Assembly: GCA_022225965.2 (NCBI GenBank)
Contig: JAKJXP020000070.1
Span: forward strand, 1-64,000
Direction of reading: 5' to 3'
Length of the DNA stretch: 64,000 bases
Origin: Diatrype stigma
Taxonomy: Eukaryota; Ascomycota; Sordariomycetes; Xylariales; Diatrypaceae
Shown: one piece after another, positions 1 to 11,603 of the stretch
How the letters are laid out: each line of letters begins with the position of its first letter
Position numbering within the stretch: the first letter of the stretch is position 1
Notes under the pieces: generated by a model
What the model was told of the DNA's origin: nothing
The model's input: the letters and a program-made list of their open reading frames with translations, nothing else
Database searches by the model: none
Position numbers and translations under genes: made by a program

Positions 1-653
1 AGAATATATTATAAAGACAAAAATTTTTACTTCACAGTAATAATGATAAAGGTAAAAAATTAAAAGCTAAATTGAGTGACCATCCAAATGTTGGAGATAT
101 ACGAGGGGGGGGGGGGGCTCGGCAGAGGTACTGGAACTATATGAAATGGCACAGGCTACAACGATTAGAGCGCGGTCTAGTTGAAACTGCTTGCGAGACT
201 GCTGGATTGTATCGCAGGTTCCTAGTCTCGACATCATCGAACGAAGGGGAATAACGCCTTGGACTTTTTCGACAATATATTCGAATCACTTAATTAATCA
301 CAGCTACTCATCTATCCAGCAGTGCAAAGACATACAGTGCTAATAGCGTAGCCACTCAAATATTCACTTGGACTGGTTTGGGCAATACCGTATCATTGAT
401 GTGTGGTGGTGTCATGAAATTCATGGTCAACGAAAGAGATCTGATTTCGAGACAGCTAGAAAAAGCGGTCCTATCAATACAGTGCGGCGCCATGATATAA
501 CTACAACAGCAAAGCCTGAAGCCCTTTTTGTAACAACAAACTTCCGTCTCTTGTATCCAACCAAGTATGGAAATCATGGCTATAAACATACATCGCAAAC
601 ATGAACCATGTACGCCGGCGCGGGGGAAGATGATGGTTTGTCGTGCCTATCAT
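1..653. other. Gene-free left edge
   Basis: No convincing gene is visible. The first 60 bases are A+T-rich, a run of 13 G lies at 105-117, and the rest is the downstream flank of the fumarate reductase gene. The small open frames here have no recognisable protein signature. Confidence 0.6.
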
Positions 654-2785
654 CTAGAACTCCAGTGTGACCTCCTGGCCCTTGACACGCCCTATTACCT
701 GTTGCGGTGCGTACTTGGGGATCACCTCATCGTCATGCAGCATCTCGAACTCCTCTGTCGCGTCACGGCCCATGAAGTTCATGATGGCCTGGGGGCCGCC
801 GGGATGCTCCTCTAGCCAGTCTGATAGATCCATGACGACACCCTTGACGACGACCCAAAGATCATCCTTCTTGTTGTGCTTAGCCACCTCTTCTAACGTG
901 AACTCCTTCTCTGGGACCTCGAACTTCTTCGGGGGCTGAGGCTTAGAGGCAGCTTCTGACGACTTACCAGAATCGGCAGTAGGCGTGGGGCCAGCGGCAC
1001 TTGTCTGACCAGAGGCTGGTGTGCCTGAGGCTGCGCCGTTGCCCCACTCAACAGAAACCTTGCCAGGTTGCGTGGGATCAATATGAAGCGAGATCTGTCC
1101 CAATCTCTGAACAGCTCCTGAGCTACCTGATAGTGCTTGCTGAAACAGGAAGTTGCTCGCAGAGTCTCCGGCAACACGACCATAGACGACACAGCCCAAG
1201 AGGGAAGAACCACCAAGTCGGTTTGCGCCGTGGACTCCACCAGCCAGTTCACCACAAGCGAACAGACCATCGAAAGGCTTCTTCTCCTGGTTTAGAACCT
1301 GGGCCTTGTCGTTGATCTCGACACCGCCCATGGTGAAGTGAAGGACAGGCTCCATCAGCGATACGTGGAAGTCGTCATTAATATCCAGAGGCCCGTTGTG
1401 GAAGAATTTCTTGCCCCAAGGGTCCTTCTGCTTGCCATCGGCGATTGCATTGTAAGTGGTGAAAGTCTTTTGTAAGTGATCTGGGGTGCAGCCAATCTCC
1501 TTCGCAAGCTGCTTGCCAGTAATCTTCTTCATCAAGCCACGGCCGGAATAGTGGCGGGTATGGAAGTCCAAAGTATTGGACGCCTTGGAGTTTAGGATAA
1601 GCCGAATGGGGAATTTACCCCGTTCCTTCTCCTTCCACATCATTCCCGAAACGTAATCACGATGACCCAGCTCGTCACAGAAGCGATCACCATCTGCATT
1701 CAGCAGAAGGCCACCTTCACCGCGAAGAGCTTCGGCAGCCAAAAACTTCCACTTAGACCCAGGATCCTTAGGGTCGACGAGGCCAGTAGGGTGGACCTGG
1801 ACCTTGTCCATATCGATCGCGTTTCCACCGATATCTACGATCATCTTTTGGCCATCACCGGTTGCATGCGCGCCGTTGGTGGTAGCAAGGCCATAGGTAT
1901 CAGGTCGGTACTTCTTCAACAAGGAGCTTTCAGTGAAATCAGCGGCATAGCCACCGGTGGCTAAAACGACTGGGCCGTCAAGGGTGCTGTTCTCGCCGTT
2001 CTGCTCGTATGTGACACCGGTAACCCTGTTGCCCTCCTTGTTCAAGCTCGTAACGCGAGCCTTTTTGATGATCTTGACTCTGTGGGGTTCGTTCTCGGCG
2101 AGTTCCTCTAGCCGTTGCATAAGAGCATACGTGATGGCCATTCCGGGGAACTTGGCATCGTGACCTCTGTGTGTTCGGGGTTGGGAGTGGCCACTATTTC
2201 CCTGAAAGTAAGCAACAAGTACCTTGTAAGGTGGGTAAACAGAGCAGCTCATTAAGGAACTTACCCAAGCCGCGACACTAGGGTCAGATCTAAGTTGAAA
2301 ACATCCTGCAGCCACTCGACGGCAGCGGCGGATTTGTACGTCAGGACTTTGATGAGATCGGGCCTAGCCTTGTCTCTTGCGGATTTTAAAGTGTCATCGT
2401 AGAACTGCTTGACGCTATCCTGAATGCCGTGCTCGACTTGCGTCCTGGTCAAAGCGCCGTTGATACCAGACGTGGCTTTCGTGGAGTTGCCTCCGAAGAA
2501 ACCTGTTCATCCGATCGTATGAGCGTGAGTTTCTAGCCTACGCCTACAATATAGTCGAAGAAGCTCGACTCGAACCAAATCCTACGTACCTTGCTTGTCA
2601 AGAACTACCACATTGCCACCAGCCAGATAAATCGTGTGTGCGGCGCTAAGCCCGGATACTGCAACATCATCAGCTCCTGTTCGTCGCAAATTCGACAGTA
2701 TCGGTTGCGCGGGAGAGGCGGGAATACGAGGAGATAACTAGCAGGGAAGCTTACAGCCACCACCAACAACAATCACGTTAGCCAT
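654..2785 (-). CDS. Soluble fumarate reductase (Osm1/FRD type) with C-terminal cytochrome b5 domain
   Basis: A flavoprotein expected to reduce fumarate to succinate and so reoxidise reduced flavin. Four exons read from the minus strand: 2785-2755, 2658-2590, 2502-2265 and 2193-654 (625 aa). Exon 1 is only 31 nt and encodes the start of the FAD Rossmann motif; splicing completes GGGLSGLSAAH. Exon 4 carries family signatures: GGHSQPRTHRG, HPTGLVDP, LRGEGG, the substrate-side HTRHYSGRG, and the second FAD motif GANRLGGSSLLG. After a Ser/Ala/Pro-rich linker of about 50 residues, the last 80 residues or so form a cytochrome b5 domain with heme ligand motif HPGG and a second His in EMLHDDE. This fusion is known in filamentous fungi; the single-domain yeast enzyme lacks the b5 part. 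No signal or targeting peptide is evident because FAD binding begins at residue 4. Family identity is certain; compartment and electron donor are inferred. Confidence 0.93.
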
Positions 2786-4546
2786 CTTGAAAGAGGGACG
2801 ACCAGTTATGCGGATAGCGAGTCAATGAGTGCGACGCGAGGGGGGGATCTGCCAATTGTCGAGGAGAGCAATGCAATGGTTATTGGGAGAAGAGGGGGGA
2901 AGATGAGGAGGTTCAGAAGGAAGAGAACAGTAGGTATGTAGTAGCAGGTAGTAGGTAGTAGGTAGTTAAGATGGCTGAGGAATGCGCGGCCTCGTTAGCT
3001 ATTTCAACTCCGTCCTTTAGTTCTCCGGGGTGACCCCAGAGTCTTTGAATTGCTGACACGCTGATTCGTGTAAGCCGAGGTCGAACGAGCTAAGGGATGC
3101 AGGGGTACGTTGCTGGCTGGCTGCCACTGGGTGCTGAAACCTGCGAGCTAACTACGGCGAGGTATTGTACCTATCACCCTACCTGCCTACTAACAGCCCT
3201 GGAAGCTCTGGTGTGGGGGTCAATGGGGTAACTAGTTAATCGTCAGTCACCTCTCCTGATTCTCGACGATAGCGCTGAAAGGAACCAAGGAACCACCTGT
3301 CTGTCGGGACTGTGCCTTTGTCTTTCGGATGGTATGAACTACATAGGCAAAGAAGGCCAATATTGGAGCAGGTAGTCCGAGTTTATTAAAAATACTAATT
3401 GCTTTGCGTTTGCTGCCCAGTTGCGACGATTGCCCGGACCGTATCCATCTTTCGCATCAATCATGGCCGAGGAGAATGAGGTCACCGGGTCACGTACCTA
3501 GCAGCTTGGGTCCTTTTCCTGGGGCAACCGGCCACTTCCAGTCGGCCACAATGCCGAGGCTCATCCACTACCGAGTACCCTTTTCCCACCTTCACATTGT
3601 CAAGTTATTAACGTCCGACGGCGATTTGACCGAGTCACCCAAACACATCTCTACCCTTATGTAAGAGTAACATAGTCATTCAAACTAATTCGAATCTGAA
3701 CTACATAAACTGGCCATTGCTCTCTCTGATGATCGGGGCTCAAAGCCTGAGGGTCTTCATTAAAGTCTTCATTAGAGAAGCTACTTCAGCTTCTCAATTG
3801 CCCATTCCACCAGAAGAGGATAAAATCGCCGACTGTGAGCTTTATTTGTCGTTTGAAGTATTCCCCACATTCACGAGCTAACCCTTCAGGTTCCCGCTTC
3901 ACCTACATTGTAAATACAGTACATACAGTCCACTTGCAACATAATATCTACATACAACTGCTGCATCGTACGAACTCTCTACTGTCTAGGATCCTAAAGC
4001 TGTTTTCGGAAAATGGGGAACAGTAAACCACGTGAAAAACGGCGACAATGTTATGACACAGTGACTAGGGAATTTACCTAGTTCCTCTTCCCAAATGGTT
4101 TCATCGTCCTGTATTGCCATTGACATGTGATGCCAACTACCTAGCTGCCTAGGTACCTAGGTAAGTAGGTAACCCCAAATGCAGCAGATCTTCCCCGGAT
4201 TATTTGTTGGTCTAAATGGTTCCCCGCGAGCCGGGCGCGATGCGGGATTCGCTACCAATGAGCGGCTAGCAAATAATAGTGTCATATGATCATGTGCACC
4301 AACTTGAATCTTGTCCCAGCTGATCTGTATCGCCCATGCAATCATTGCTGGCACGTCTCTCAGGCTAGGTATTATTATATACTTGACATGTGAAATTTAT
4401 ACGTAGTAATGAGATGAATCTCATTCGTGGTCATTACACGTAGGTAATTAGGCCTGCTACTTCTCTGAATCACTGCTTGTGCCTGTATAGGGTTAAGGGG
4501 GTACAGAAACCATTTATTAATCCTGGAGCGCTAGGCCTCTAGCTAT
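2786..4546. other. Intergenic region upstream of fumarate reductase
   Basis: This presumably contains the fumarate reductase promoter. Short direct repeats of AGTAGGTAG type lie near 2936-2966 and a CCTAGGTA cluster near 4141-4172. The small open frames (for example 3404-3664 and 4157-4354) show no protein signature and are not supported as genes. Confidence 0.5.
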
Positions 4547-4570
4547 ATATACAGGGATTATTTTAGATAG
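4547..4570. repeat. Left terminal inverted repeat of the Tc1/mariner element
   Basis: A 24-bp arm identical to the reverse complement of 6352-6375. It begins with ATATACAGGG, so a TA target duplication is plausible. Confidence 0.85.
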
Positions 4571-4674
4571 ACTGTAAATTGCCCCATTTCACCAAATAGC
4601 TGCTCCATACTTAGGATATATATCTTTTATATAAATTACTATGAAATCTATATAATTACAATTCCTTATAACTA

Positions 4675-5938
4675 TTAATAACCTATAAAACCACTATCGT
4701 TTTTTAGCACTTTCCTAAGCCTATCGGGCATATTACGAGCCAGATTTTTTAATAACAAAGTAAGCACTGCTTTTTAGGCTTCGTATAAGGCTTTTTTTAA
4801 TTGTTTTAACGTTAATTCCTGCGTTTCGTAATAAAAATATAACCAATGCTTTATTTAAGCCTATACGTTTTCGATAATATTTAGGTCAAAACTATTAAGG
4901 GGCCATTTCATTAATTCGATACCGTAGGCGGCAATTATAGCCTTCGTAATACGCGCCTAATAAAAAGGACCGTTATTTTGTTAAAAAATTATCGTCGGAT
5001 ATTATTCGTTTCGAAAACGAATAACAAGGGGAAAAACGTATTGGATATATTTCGCGGCATTAATGCTTCCGTATTTCTTTGGCTAAATAAAGCATTTCTT
5101 TTTTTTTCTTGCCGTAAATTATTTCCCAAAATATCCATCCAAAGCCTTTAATTCGAAAAAGGTTAAACTTTTCGGAATTCTTATAATCGTGTATTGTTAT
5201 TTATTAATAAAAGTTGCTATTTATATGTACCCAGGTTTTATTAGAAAATGCTACTGGATGGGATAAAGTTTCGAGCCAGTTTTCCGGATTCGGCTTAAGC
5301 CGAAGCCATTTTTTTGCGAATGCCTTTCGTTTATTCTTTATTTAACGATTAAACTTTAAGGTTTTGCGTCGTATCTTGTAATTATAGCCGAAAGCTTTTA
5401 TGGTTAAATTAATGGCATCGTTACCGAAATTGCTAAGGCCTGCTATAAAAAAACGAAGGTCTGGCCAGGGAATTTTCCGGTATTAACGGCTTTCGTATAA
5501 GAATTTCTTTAGGTCTTTAAAAACAGGGCTACGAATTATAATGAGATGCTTTTTGTATTTCCTAAAGATAAATGGCCCAATTATTGCATTTTCGATTTAA
5601 TATTAAGAATAATTCGTTCGGCCTAGTATTTCATTATATATAAGCCTAGCAATATTATAAAGCGTACGTATAATAAGCCGATCGTTACGAATAAGCCAGC
5701 GGTAATATTTCCTTTGCGGTAGCTGTTGGGATTTATTAGCTTCGAAGGATTCGGGGGCTTCGGGGGCTTCGGTGGCTTCGGGGGCCTTGGGTTTCTTTGA
5801 CTAAAGGTAGGAAGCCCGGAATCCCCTTACTATGGGCTTTTTTTTGGCTAGGGCTTGTATATACTGGAAGCACATAACCTCCGGATCTATAAGTTCAAGC
5901 TTATTATTATTCTACAGAAGAAACTTTGGGTCAGCCAT
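4675..5938 (-). pseudogene. Broken Tc1/mariner transposase
   Basis: Reading from an ATG at 5938, one frame runs through the N-terminal DNA-binding part, including a Pro-Glu-Ala repeat from GGCTTCGGG-type units at about 5740-5786. It continues to near 4980, interrupted only by TAG and TAA codons. The frame then shifts, and the C-terminal part is clear: an ARITKA motif followed by WPLNSFDLNIIENV. This is the Tc1 signature around the last catalytic acidic residue (WPxxSPDLNPIENVW), with the Trp after IENV changed to TAG. The tail ends in stops at 4675-4680. Roughly 420 codons would be normal for the family. At least about ten stop codons and one frameshift make it non-functional. Family assignment rests on these motifs, not on a search. 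Confidence 0.82.
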
Positions 5939-5970
5939 TATATAATATAGGAAAAACAGGAACAGCAAGC

Positions 5971-6133
5971 AGGAACAACAGGTAATTACAGGAACAACAG
6001 GTAATTACAGGAACAACAGGTAATTACAGGAACAACAGGTAATTACAGGAACAACAGATAATTGCAGGAACAACAGGTAATTGCAGGAACAACAGGTAAT
6101 TGCAGGAACAACAGGTAATTGCAGGAACAACAG
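5971..6133. repeat. 19-bp minisatellite, 8 full units plus a partial
   Basis: The unit AGGAACAACAGGTAATTAC repeats head to tail at 5971, 5990, 6009, 6028, 6047, 6066, 6085 and 6104, with a partial copy from 6123. The last four to five units change TTAC to TTGC, giving two unit subtypes in separate blocks. There are no spacers between units, so this is not a CRISPR array. It lies inside the transposon, upstream of the transposase start. Confidence 0.95.
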
Positions 6134-6351
6134 TAGCAGAAAGCCATGGCAGGCAGGAACGCTCAATACCATCAAAAAACTCATAATATCTAGCCATAGT
6201 TGCTGTCATGGCGTTGACCCCTAATTCGAAGCTCAGACGTTCTGCTTGGGCCATACGATGTATACTCCATACAAATTTGTATGGGTGGTACACTGGAGGG
6301 CACGAGCCAATCAGGTGCGAAGGCTCTGGAAGGGCGCGGAAATGTACAGGA

Positions 6352-6375
6352 CTATCTAAAATAATCCCTGTATAT
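6352..6375. repeat. Right terminal inverted repeat of the Tc1/mariner element
   Basis: The exact inverted partner of 4547-4570. The next inward bases (CCTGTACATT on the complement) still resemble the left end (ACTGTAAATT). Confidence 0.85.
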
Positions 6376-7277
6376 GTAGAATACAGCGTCTTTCAAGATG
6401 CGGATTGATGGCTTGTCTCTTTCAGCGCTTATGGCCACGAAAGTGCCAAATTCAATCATGACACCGAGTTCCAACCGATGCCCTGACATCGACAGCACCT
6501 ATCAAAAGCTATGTTCACAACAATGTCCATAACATATTCATATGTTCCAATTATGTGTTGGGTGTCAACAGGACACAAAACCTAACAGCGTTGTTACTCA
6601 GTCAATAGCCTCGTTTCGCGTAATATTTTCAGCATTTCTCTCAGGTTGGAACGACAGTATGGGAACTCCCTCTTTTATTGGCCTGGGCATCCATGAATTG
6701 GTGTCTTGATACTATTAGTGGTATCCTCCAAACACTTCATTGTAGCAACTCAGTAGGTAGGTATTTTCGAAATAGATGTTAGATAGATATCATTAATTAC
6801 TCCTTGTAGTTGTTAATTACGTATTGCGTAAGTCGGTAGCTGAAACTGCTGGTGGGGAAGCAGGGCAAAGAGTCAAAACCTCCTTTCGAGGTGTTCATTC
6901 ATCCAACTTATGTATAATCCATATATACATGGGCAGATAGATGATGGATTGTAGAGATGCAACTATGTAGAAATCATGAGAATTTATAGTTGAGAAACTT
7001 CAGCCATTCCACCAGTTCCACTCCCTGCGGACGTGATTGTTCCAGTGTGTCAGGAGACACAAAGATCGGATGACAGCCAAGCCAGGTGATGTCATCGCTG
7101 CAACTGATAAGACCGTCCTTCCGTTGCGCCCGCCTGGTTAGACTTCCAATTGAATTGCGCCACCATATTACCACCCATTACCACCATTACACCATTAGGC
7201 ACAGTGACTCGACTACCTAGTATCTACCTATTTACCTTGTAGGCGAACATCACCAAAACCTCACTCCTGCATCTGCA
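6376..7277. other. Intergenic region upstream of the FAS1 gene
   Basis: No gene is supported. The stretch presumably includes the promoter of the FAS1-domain gene. The 66-codon minus-strand frame at 6974-7174 has no recognisable motif. Confidence 0.5.
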
Positions 7278-8132
7278 ATGCGGTTATCAGCTCTCCCATA
7301 CCTCCCGATCCTCCTAATAGCGACAGCCTCGACGCAACTCGTCGCGTTCCCATTCACCAGACCCCTCACACCCACTGCCATAACACCACCACCACCCGCC
7401 ATACTCCACAATAGCGACCAGCACCAATACCAAAACCCACACCAGCAGCAGCCCTTCCTCCCAGCCGCAGGGCAGAACAACAACAACAACAACAACATGG
7501 AACCGCAGATGCAGCAGGCCGGGGTGCTCCTCGCGGACGTGATGGGCCGGGACCGGTCGATGAACGCGTTCGCGGGGTTCGCGCGCGACGCCGAGGCCGT
7601 GGCGCGGCGGCTCGGCGACGCCGCCGCCCGCAGCACCGTGCTGGCGCCCAGCAACGCCGCCGTCGACCGCCTGCCGCGCAAGCCCTGGGAGGACCCCCGC
7701 GACTACGACGCCCTCGGCGCCACCGCCTACGACGGCGAGCCCGGCCAGGACCGCGCCCGCCGGAACCTGCGCCGCTTCGTCGAGGCGCACGTCGTGGCTG
7801 CCAGCCCGTGGCTCGAGGGCGAGGGCGAGGGCGAGAGTGCGAGGGCGCGCACGCTGCTGGATGGCGATCGCGAGATCTGGTGGGAGACGAGGAGTGATGG
7901 CGTTAGAGTGGTGCGTTGTGCTTTTTTCGTTAATTCCCCGACCCCCCCACCTTTCTTTTCGTCCCGTTTGTCGCTGGATGCTTCTGGACTCTTGCATCAC
8001 TTGTGTTATATATCACCTGCTGACACCTTTCTTCTCCAGATCCAACCTGACAATATTGAAGTTGAGAGCATAGCAAGCCGGGTGGGCAATGGCGAGGTGT
8101 GGATCCTCAAGGGGGTTCGGAACTATGCATGA
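7278..8132 (+). CDS. Secreted FAS1 (fasciclin)-domain protein
   Basis: Two exons, 7278-7910 and 8040-8132, joined in phase 0 (241 aa). The first 20 residues or so form a hydrophobic signal peptide ending near LVAFP. A low-complexity Pro/His/Gln stretch and a run of seven Asn follow. The rest resembles a single FAS1 domain: LLADVMGRDRSMNAFAGFA, then TVLAPSNAAVDRLP (the conserved H1 motif region), RRFVEAHVV (the H2-like segment with its characteristic His) and the closing strand IEVESIASRVGNGEVWILKG. FAS1 domains act in cell-surface adhesion or wall contact, so a secreted or wall-associated role is inferred. The 129-nt intron (GTGCGT...CTCCAG) is a multiple of three and has no in-frame stop, so unspliced message would encode a 284-aa variant. 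The gene converges on the monooxygenase gene 333 bp away. Confidence 0.8.
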   Translation: MRLSALPYLPILLIATASTQLVAFPFTRPLTPTAITPPPPAILHNSDQHQYQNPHQQQPFLPAAGQNNNNNNNMEPQMQQAGVLLADVMGRDRSMNAFAGFARDAEAVARRLGDAAARSTVLAPSNAAVDRLPRKPWEDPRDYDALGATAYDGEPGQDRARRNLRRFVEAHVVAASPWLEGEGEGESARARTLLDGDREIWWETRSDGVRVVRCAFFVNSPTPPPFFSSRLSLDASGLLHHLCYISPADTFLLQIQPDNIEVESIASRVGNGEVWILKGVRNYA

Positions 8133-8465
8133 TGGACATGATCGCGTTCGACTTATGATACATGATAATGTTGCTTTTGGCCTTAAGGTTTAATCTTCTT
8201 TTCTGAGCGAAATGAGCCATGGTATCTTACCTAAATTCCCCTGGCGGGTTCAGTACTTATCAGACGCTCTGTTGGGTTGTACTATCATGTCTAGAACTTG
8301 CAAAGTATGCATGCTAACATGTTGTATGGGACAATCAATGATCCGCTGGGAAGTACGGAGACATAATGTGATAACTCTCAGGGGAATAAGTCGTTATTAT
8401 TCGATACTATACAAGGAAAATCTACTATTCGACCACCGGAATCGCACACTAACTTTGGGATCGGA
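8133..8465. other. Short convergent intergenic space
   Basis: It holds the 3' ends of the FAS1 gene and the flavin monooxygenase. Nothing else is seen. Confidence 0.6.
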
Positions 8466-10482
8466 CTACCAGAGATCATACCAATTCTCGCGGAAGCTCC
8501 TTAAATCGATATCCTCTGGTTTCTTCAAGTACCATGTGATATCATGTTCCTTGTCTTGTTCCTTTCGGGTCCAGCCGTTGCCAAGCCAGGCGAACCGATT
8601 CCCACTCCTCGACACGTAGGTGTATGTGAAGTCTTCCCACCTAGGTTCGAATCGAACGTATCTCTCGTGCGACGCACTGCCCGGCCAGAGACCATGGATG
8701 CGGGCTCCGGGCTGGCCCCCGTTCGCCCAGGCACTGCACGTATCCGTCAGGTATGTTCTTGGGAAGAAGGCATCGGAGTACTCGACGAAATCGTTTGCGG
8801 CCTCTCTGGTAGGCGTGATGGTCTTGATGCCCTCTCTGGTAATCTTCCGCAGGATCCTGGCAATGTACGTGATATAATTCTCGGCAGAGTTGGGCACAGT
8901 CCCCGATGGCCCCGAGCCGTGCGGCCCGAACAAGAAGAATAAGTTGGGAAAGCCAGGTGTGCCAACCCCCATGTACGTATAGGGCCAGCCGAACACCCCG
9001 TCGGCCCTCCAGGCTGTCTTGAGATCCACTCCCCTGGCAATTATGGAGAAAGGGGGTGCGCCCCCGACATTCGCCCCGGTTGAGCATATAACAGCATCGA
9101 CATCGCGGACCTTGCCATCGACCGTCTCGATTCCAGTCTTTGTGAAGCGTTTGATGGGCGTTTGGATGAAGTCGACGTTATCCTGACATAAGGCTTCTAG
9201 ATACCCCGGTGCAGGCGTGAGCCGGCGGCAGTGAGGCGCAAAATCCGGAACTAGATTCTCAAGTAGCTCTGGTTTCGCGCTGACACGCCTTTTCATGATT
9301 TCCAGGTACTGGTTTTTGGCCTTGTCGTTCTTGTCCGAGTTCCGAAACAGGGTTTCGAACCTCTGCCAGTATTGGGCCTCGAGGTCTTTCTTGAACTTCA
9401 GGTATACCTCGGGGTCCTTGAAAGAGTCCCGCTTCTCGGAGGGGATGTATTTGGGAGCCAGGGTGCGTTCCATGTCGCCCGCGAACGTTCCTGCAATCCA
9501 TGTCTTGTTGCGCGCGTAGTGGTCGAGGCGTTTCACGGTCGGTTGCAGGTTCGGTACAAGCTGGACACCGCTGGCTCCATTACCTATCACCGCCACGGTC
9601 TTGTCTGTAGGGTCGAAGGTCGGGTCCCAATTGGATGAGTGTCGGATGAAACCTTCATATTCATCGATACCGGGATAGTCTGGGAGGCGCCAGGCGTTGA
9701 AGTGGCCAATGGCTGTGAGCAACACATCTACACGGTCGATCCTCTCTTCATCACCATCTTTCCGCACTTTCAACCTCCAAACGGATTCGTCGTCACTCCA
9801 TTGTGCTTCCACCACCTCAGTGCCGAGCTCCAGATATTGGTAGACATTGCGTTTTCGCGCGACTCCTTGCCAGTATTCCAATATTTCACTACCTTGCGCA
9901 AATTCTTCCGACCACTGCGTGTTGGGTTCAATCGTGCTTTGATACACGTGGGCGGGCACGTCACAACGAACCCCTGGATATATGTTTTCCAACCAAGTCC
10001 CGCCCTGGCTAGATTAGATCTCAGTCCATGGCGCTTGTCCCGTGAGACGAGGAATCAATCACTCACAACATCCTTGTTTTTCTCGTAGATCTTCAAAGCA
10101 ATCCCTGGAACTTTAACGGGCAAGAGGATACCAGCCGTGATGCCCGTCAGACCGGCGCCAATCACACCCACCTTTTGCATGTCAGTACAGACCTACACAA
10201 TACATAGTCCGAGGAAAATAGTTTGAATCTTACTCTCAAGCTTCGCCTCTCATCTACTGGATGATCCTCTAGCCGAAAATTGGTTGACGGATACGGCCTA
10301 GAGGTTTTCCCTTGCACAGGCTCTCCCTTCCCATCGTCGACTCCCGAATGCGACGTGGATTCAGTGTTGCTTGTAGTTACGGAGGGAGTAAAGGAATCCC
10401 CGACACCTGATGAGCTATCAGATAAAACCTCGGCCATCTTCATGGAAGTTGATAAAGATGTATATGTTTTTGACCCGGTCAT
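8466..10482 (-). CDS. FAD-dependent monooxygenase of the Baeyer-Villiger type
   Basis: Three exons on the minus strand, 10482-10234, 10171-10067 and 10004-8466, all joined in phase 0 (630 aa). A Ser/Thr-rich, probably disordered N-terminal extension of about 80 residues precedes the first Rossmann fold, VGVIGAGLTG (FAD). Then come GGTWLENIYPGVRCDVPAH, typical of Baeyer-Villiger enzymes, the signature YEGFIRHSSNWD (consensus FxGxxxHxxxW[PD], with Tyr for Phe), and the second Rossmann VAVIGNGASGVQL (NADPH). The family uses NADPH and O2 to oxidise ketones to esters or lactones, or oxygenates other nucleophiles; the substrate cannot be told from sequence. A second in-frame Met at residue 14 could be the true start. 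No polyketide or terpene backbone gene lies nearby, so membership of a secondary-metabolite cluster is not supported. Confidence 0.9.
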
Positions 10483-11603
10483 TCAAATCTGCTGGTGCTA
10501 GAAGCGAAGTAGTCCTAGGATATAGTTCTATCAAGTTCATTACTACAGAGGCAGATGCGAGGACGACTCTTGTCTTAACTCCCCAGCTAAGGAGGGGGAC
10601 GCATCTCCGGGATCGCAACACGTCATTTATCTGGTATATGTCGATGTCGGCTTCGGCTGATCTCGTCACAGAAACTTCCTATTCAATCGATGTCTTCCCC
10701 TTTAGCAAGCGACAGTGGGAACAGTGAGGAGGTGAGGAGTAACATCGATTTATAAGCTACACACGCGGCCATTTCATACGTCTTCAGGTCCGTCAGTTAG
10801 CACCATGGCTCGGTAAGAGATAATGGCCACTAAACAGGACCAATTCAGCCTATCACGACATCCTACCCAATATGACGAGATCCTGCATCTATACAAGCTG
10901 GTTTCCAACTCTTGTCCGGACTATAAGCTAACATGGCATCTTGTTTTAAATTCACCACGGCGATTTTTGCATGATAGACTATGTGTCTCGTTAGCCTTCC
11001 AGCCATATCAAGATGTAACCAGACAAGCTATCTAACCTCACACGCTCTCACCCTCTGTATTGCCATTGCCCTTCTTCAGCCCCTTCGAGTAAACCTACCT
11101 CTCTTCGTAAACCTTCACTTCATCTTCTGCATTGCCTTTATTCTATCCAATCGTACCCGGCGCACAGCCCATTCGAGATTGCGTAGATTGCGTGTGAGAT
11201 ACCAACATATGCAACACCTGAGAAAGCCAGCAGCTATCGTAGCAGTACAGCCACTATAGGGGATCTTATATCCATCGGCTGCGTACCCCGACCGAAAAGC
11301 ATGTGGTCTGATCACGCCTCATAGTTGGCCTATCCCACTCTGTAGACCGAAGGCGAACGCCGTACCAGTAGTTCCCTTCAGACCCGATGTGCGCCCTGCA
11401 AACGAGATCAGCGACGTACATCACGTGTACAAGGACATACATGACCAGAAAGGAACTGCAAAAGCCGCAGAGAAGCCAGCCCCGAGGATACACGCGGCAT
11501 ATATAGCGCTTCAGTCCCGAGTACCGATAAGTATTGCGAAGACAGCTAGGTACCTCACAAATTACAACCGCCGTACTTTAGTATTCTGCCATAGGACAGT
11601 CCA
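10483..11603. other. Intergenic region upstream of the monooxygenase
   Basis: No gene is supported. Several overlapping 60-100-codon frames occur on both strands, none with a motif or credible splice structure. Confidence 0.45.

Larger units (their letters stand above)
4547..6375 (-). mobile_element. Degenerate Tc1/mariner-type DNA transposon, complete between terminal inverted repeats
   Basis: The ends at 4547-4570 and 6352-6375 are perfect 24-bp inverted copies of each other. They contain CAGGGATTATTTTAGATAG next to TATA, consistent with insertion at a TA dinucleotide, the family rule. The similarity continues imperfectly inward for about 20 bp. The minus strand between them holds a transposase relic (4675-5938), and a 19-bp minisatellite lies between its start codon and the right end. 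At 1.83 kb the element is within the normal size of fungal Tc1/mariner elements. Many Trp and Gln codons have become stops and the interior is A+T-rich, as expected of repeat-induced point mutation. The element cannot be autonomous. Confidence 0.85.

Noticed and set aside
5971..6133. CRISPR-like array
   Set aside because: Repeats are directly abutting with no spacers, and the genome is eukaryotic.
6024..6293. Minus-strand 89-codon frame with CNYLLFL repeats
   Set aside because: It is created by the 19-bp minisatellite inside the transposon.
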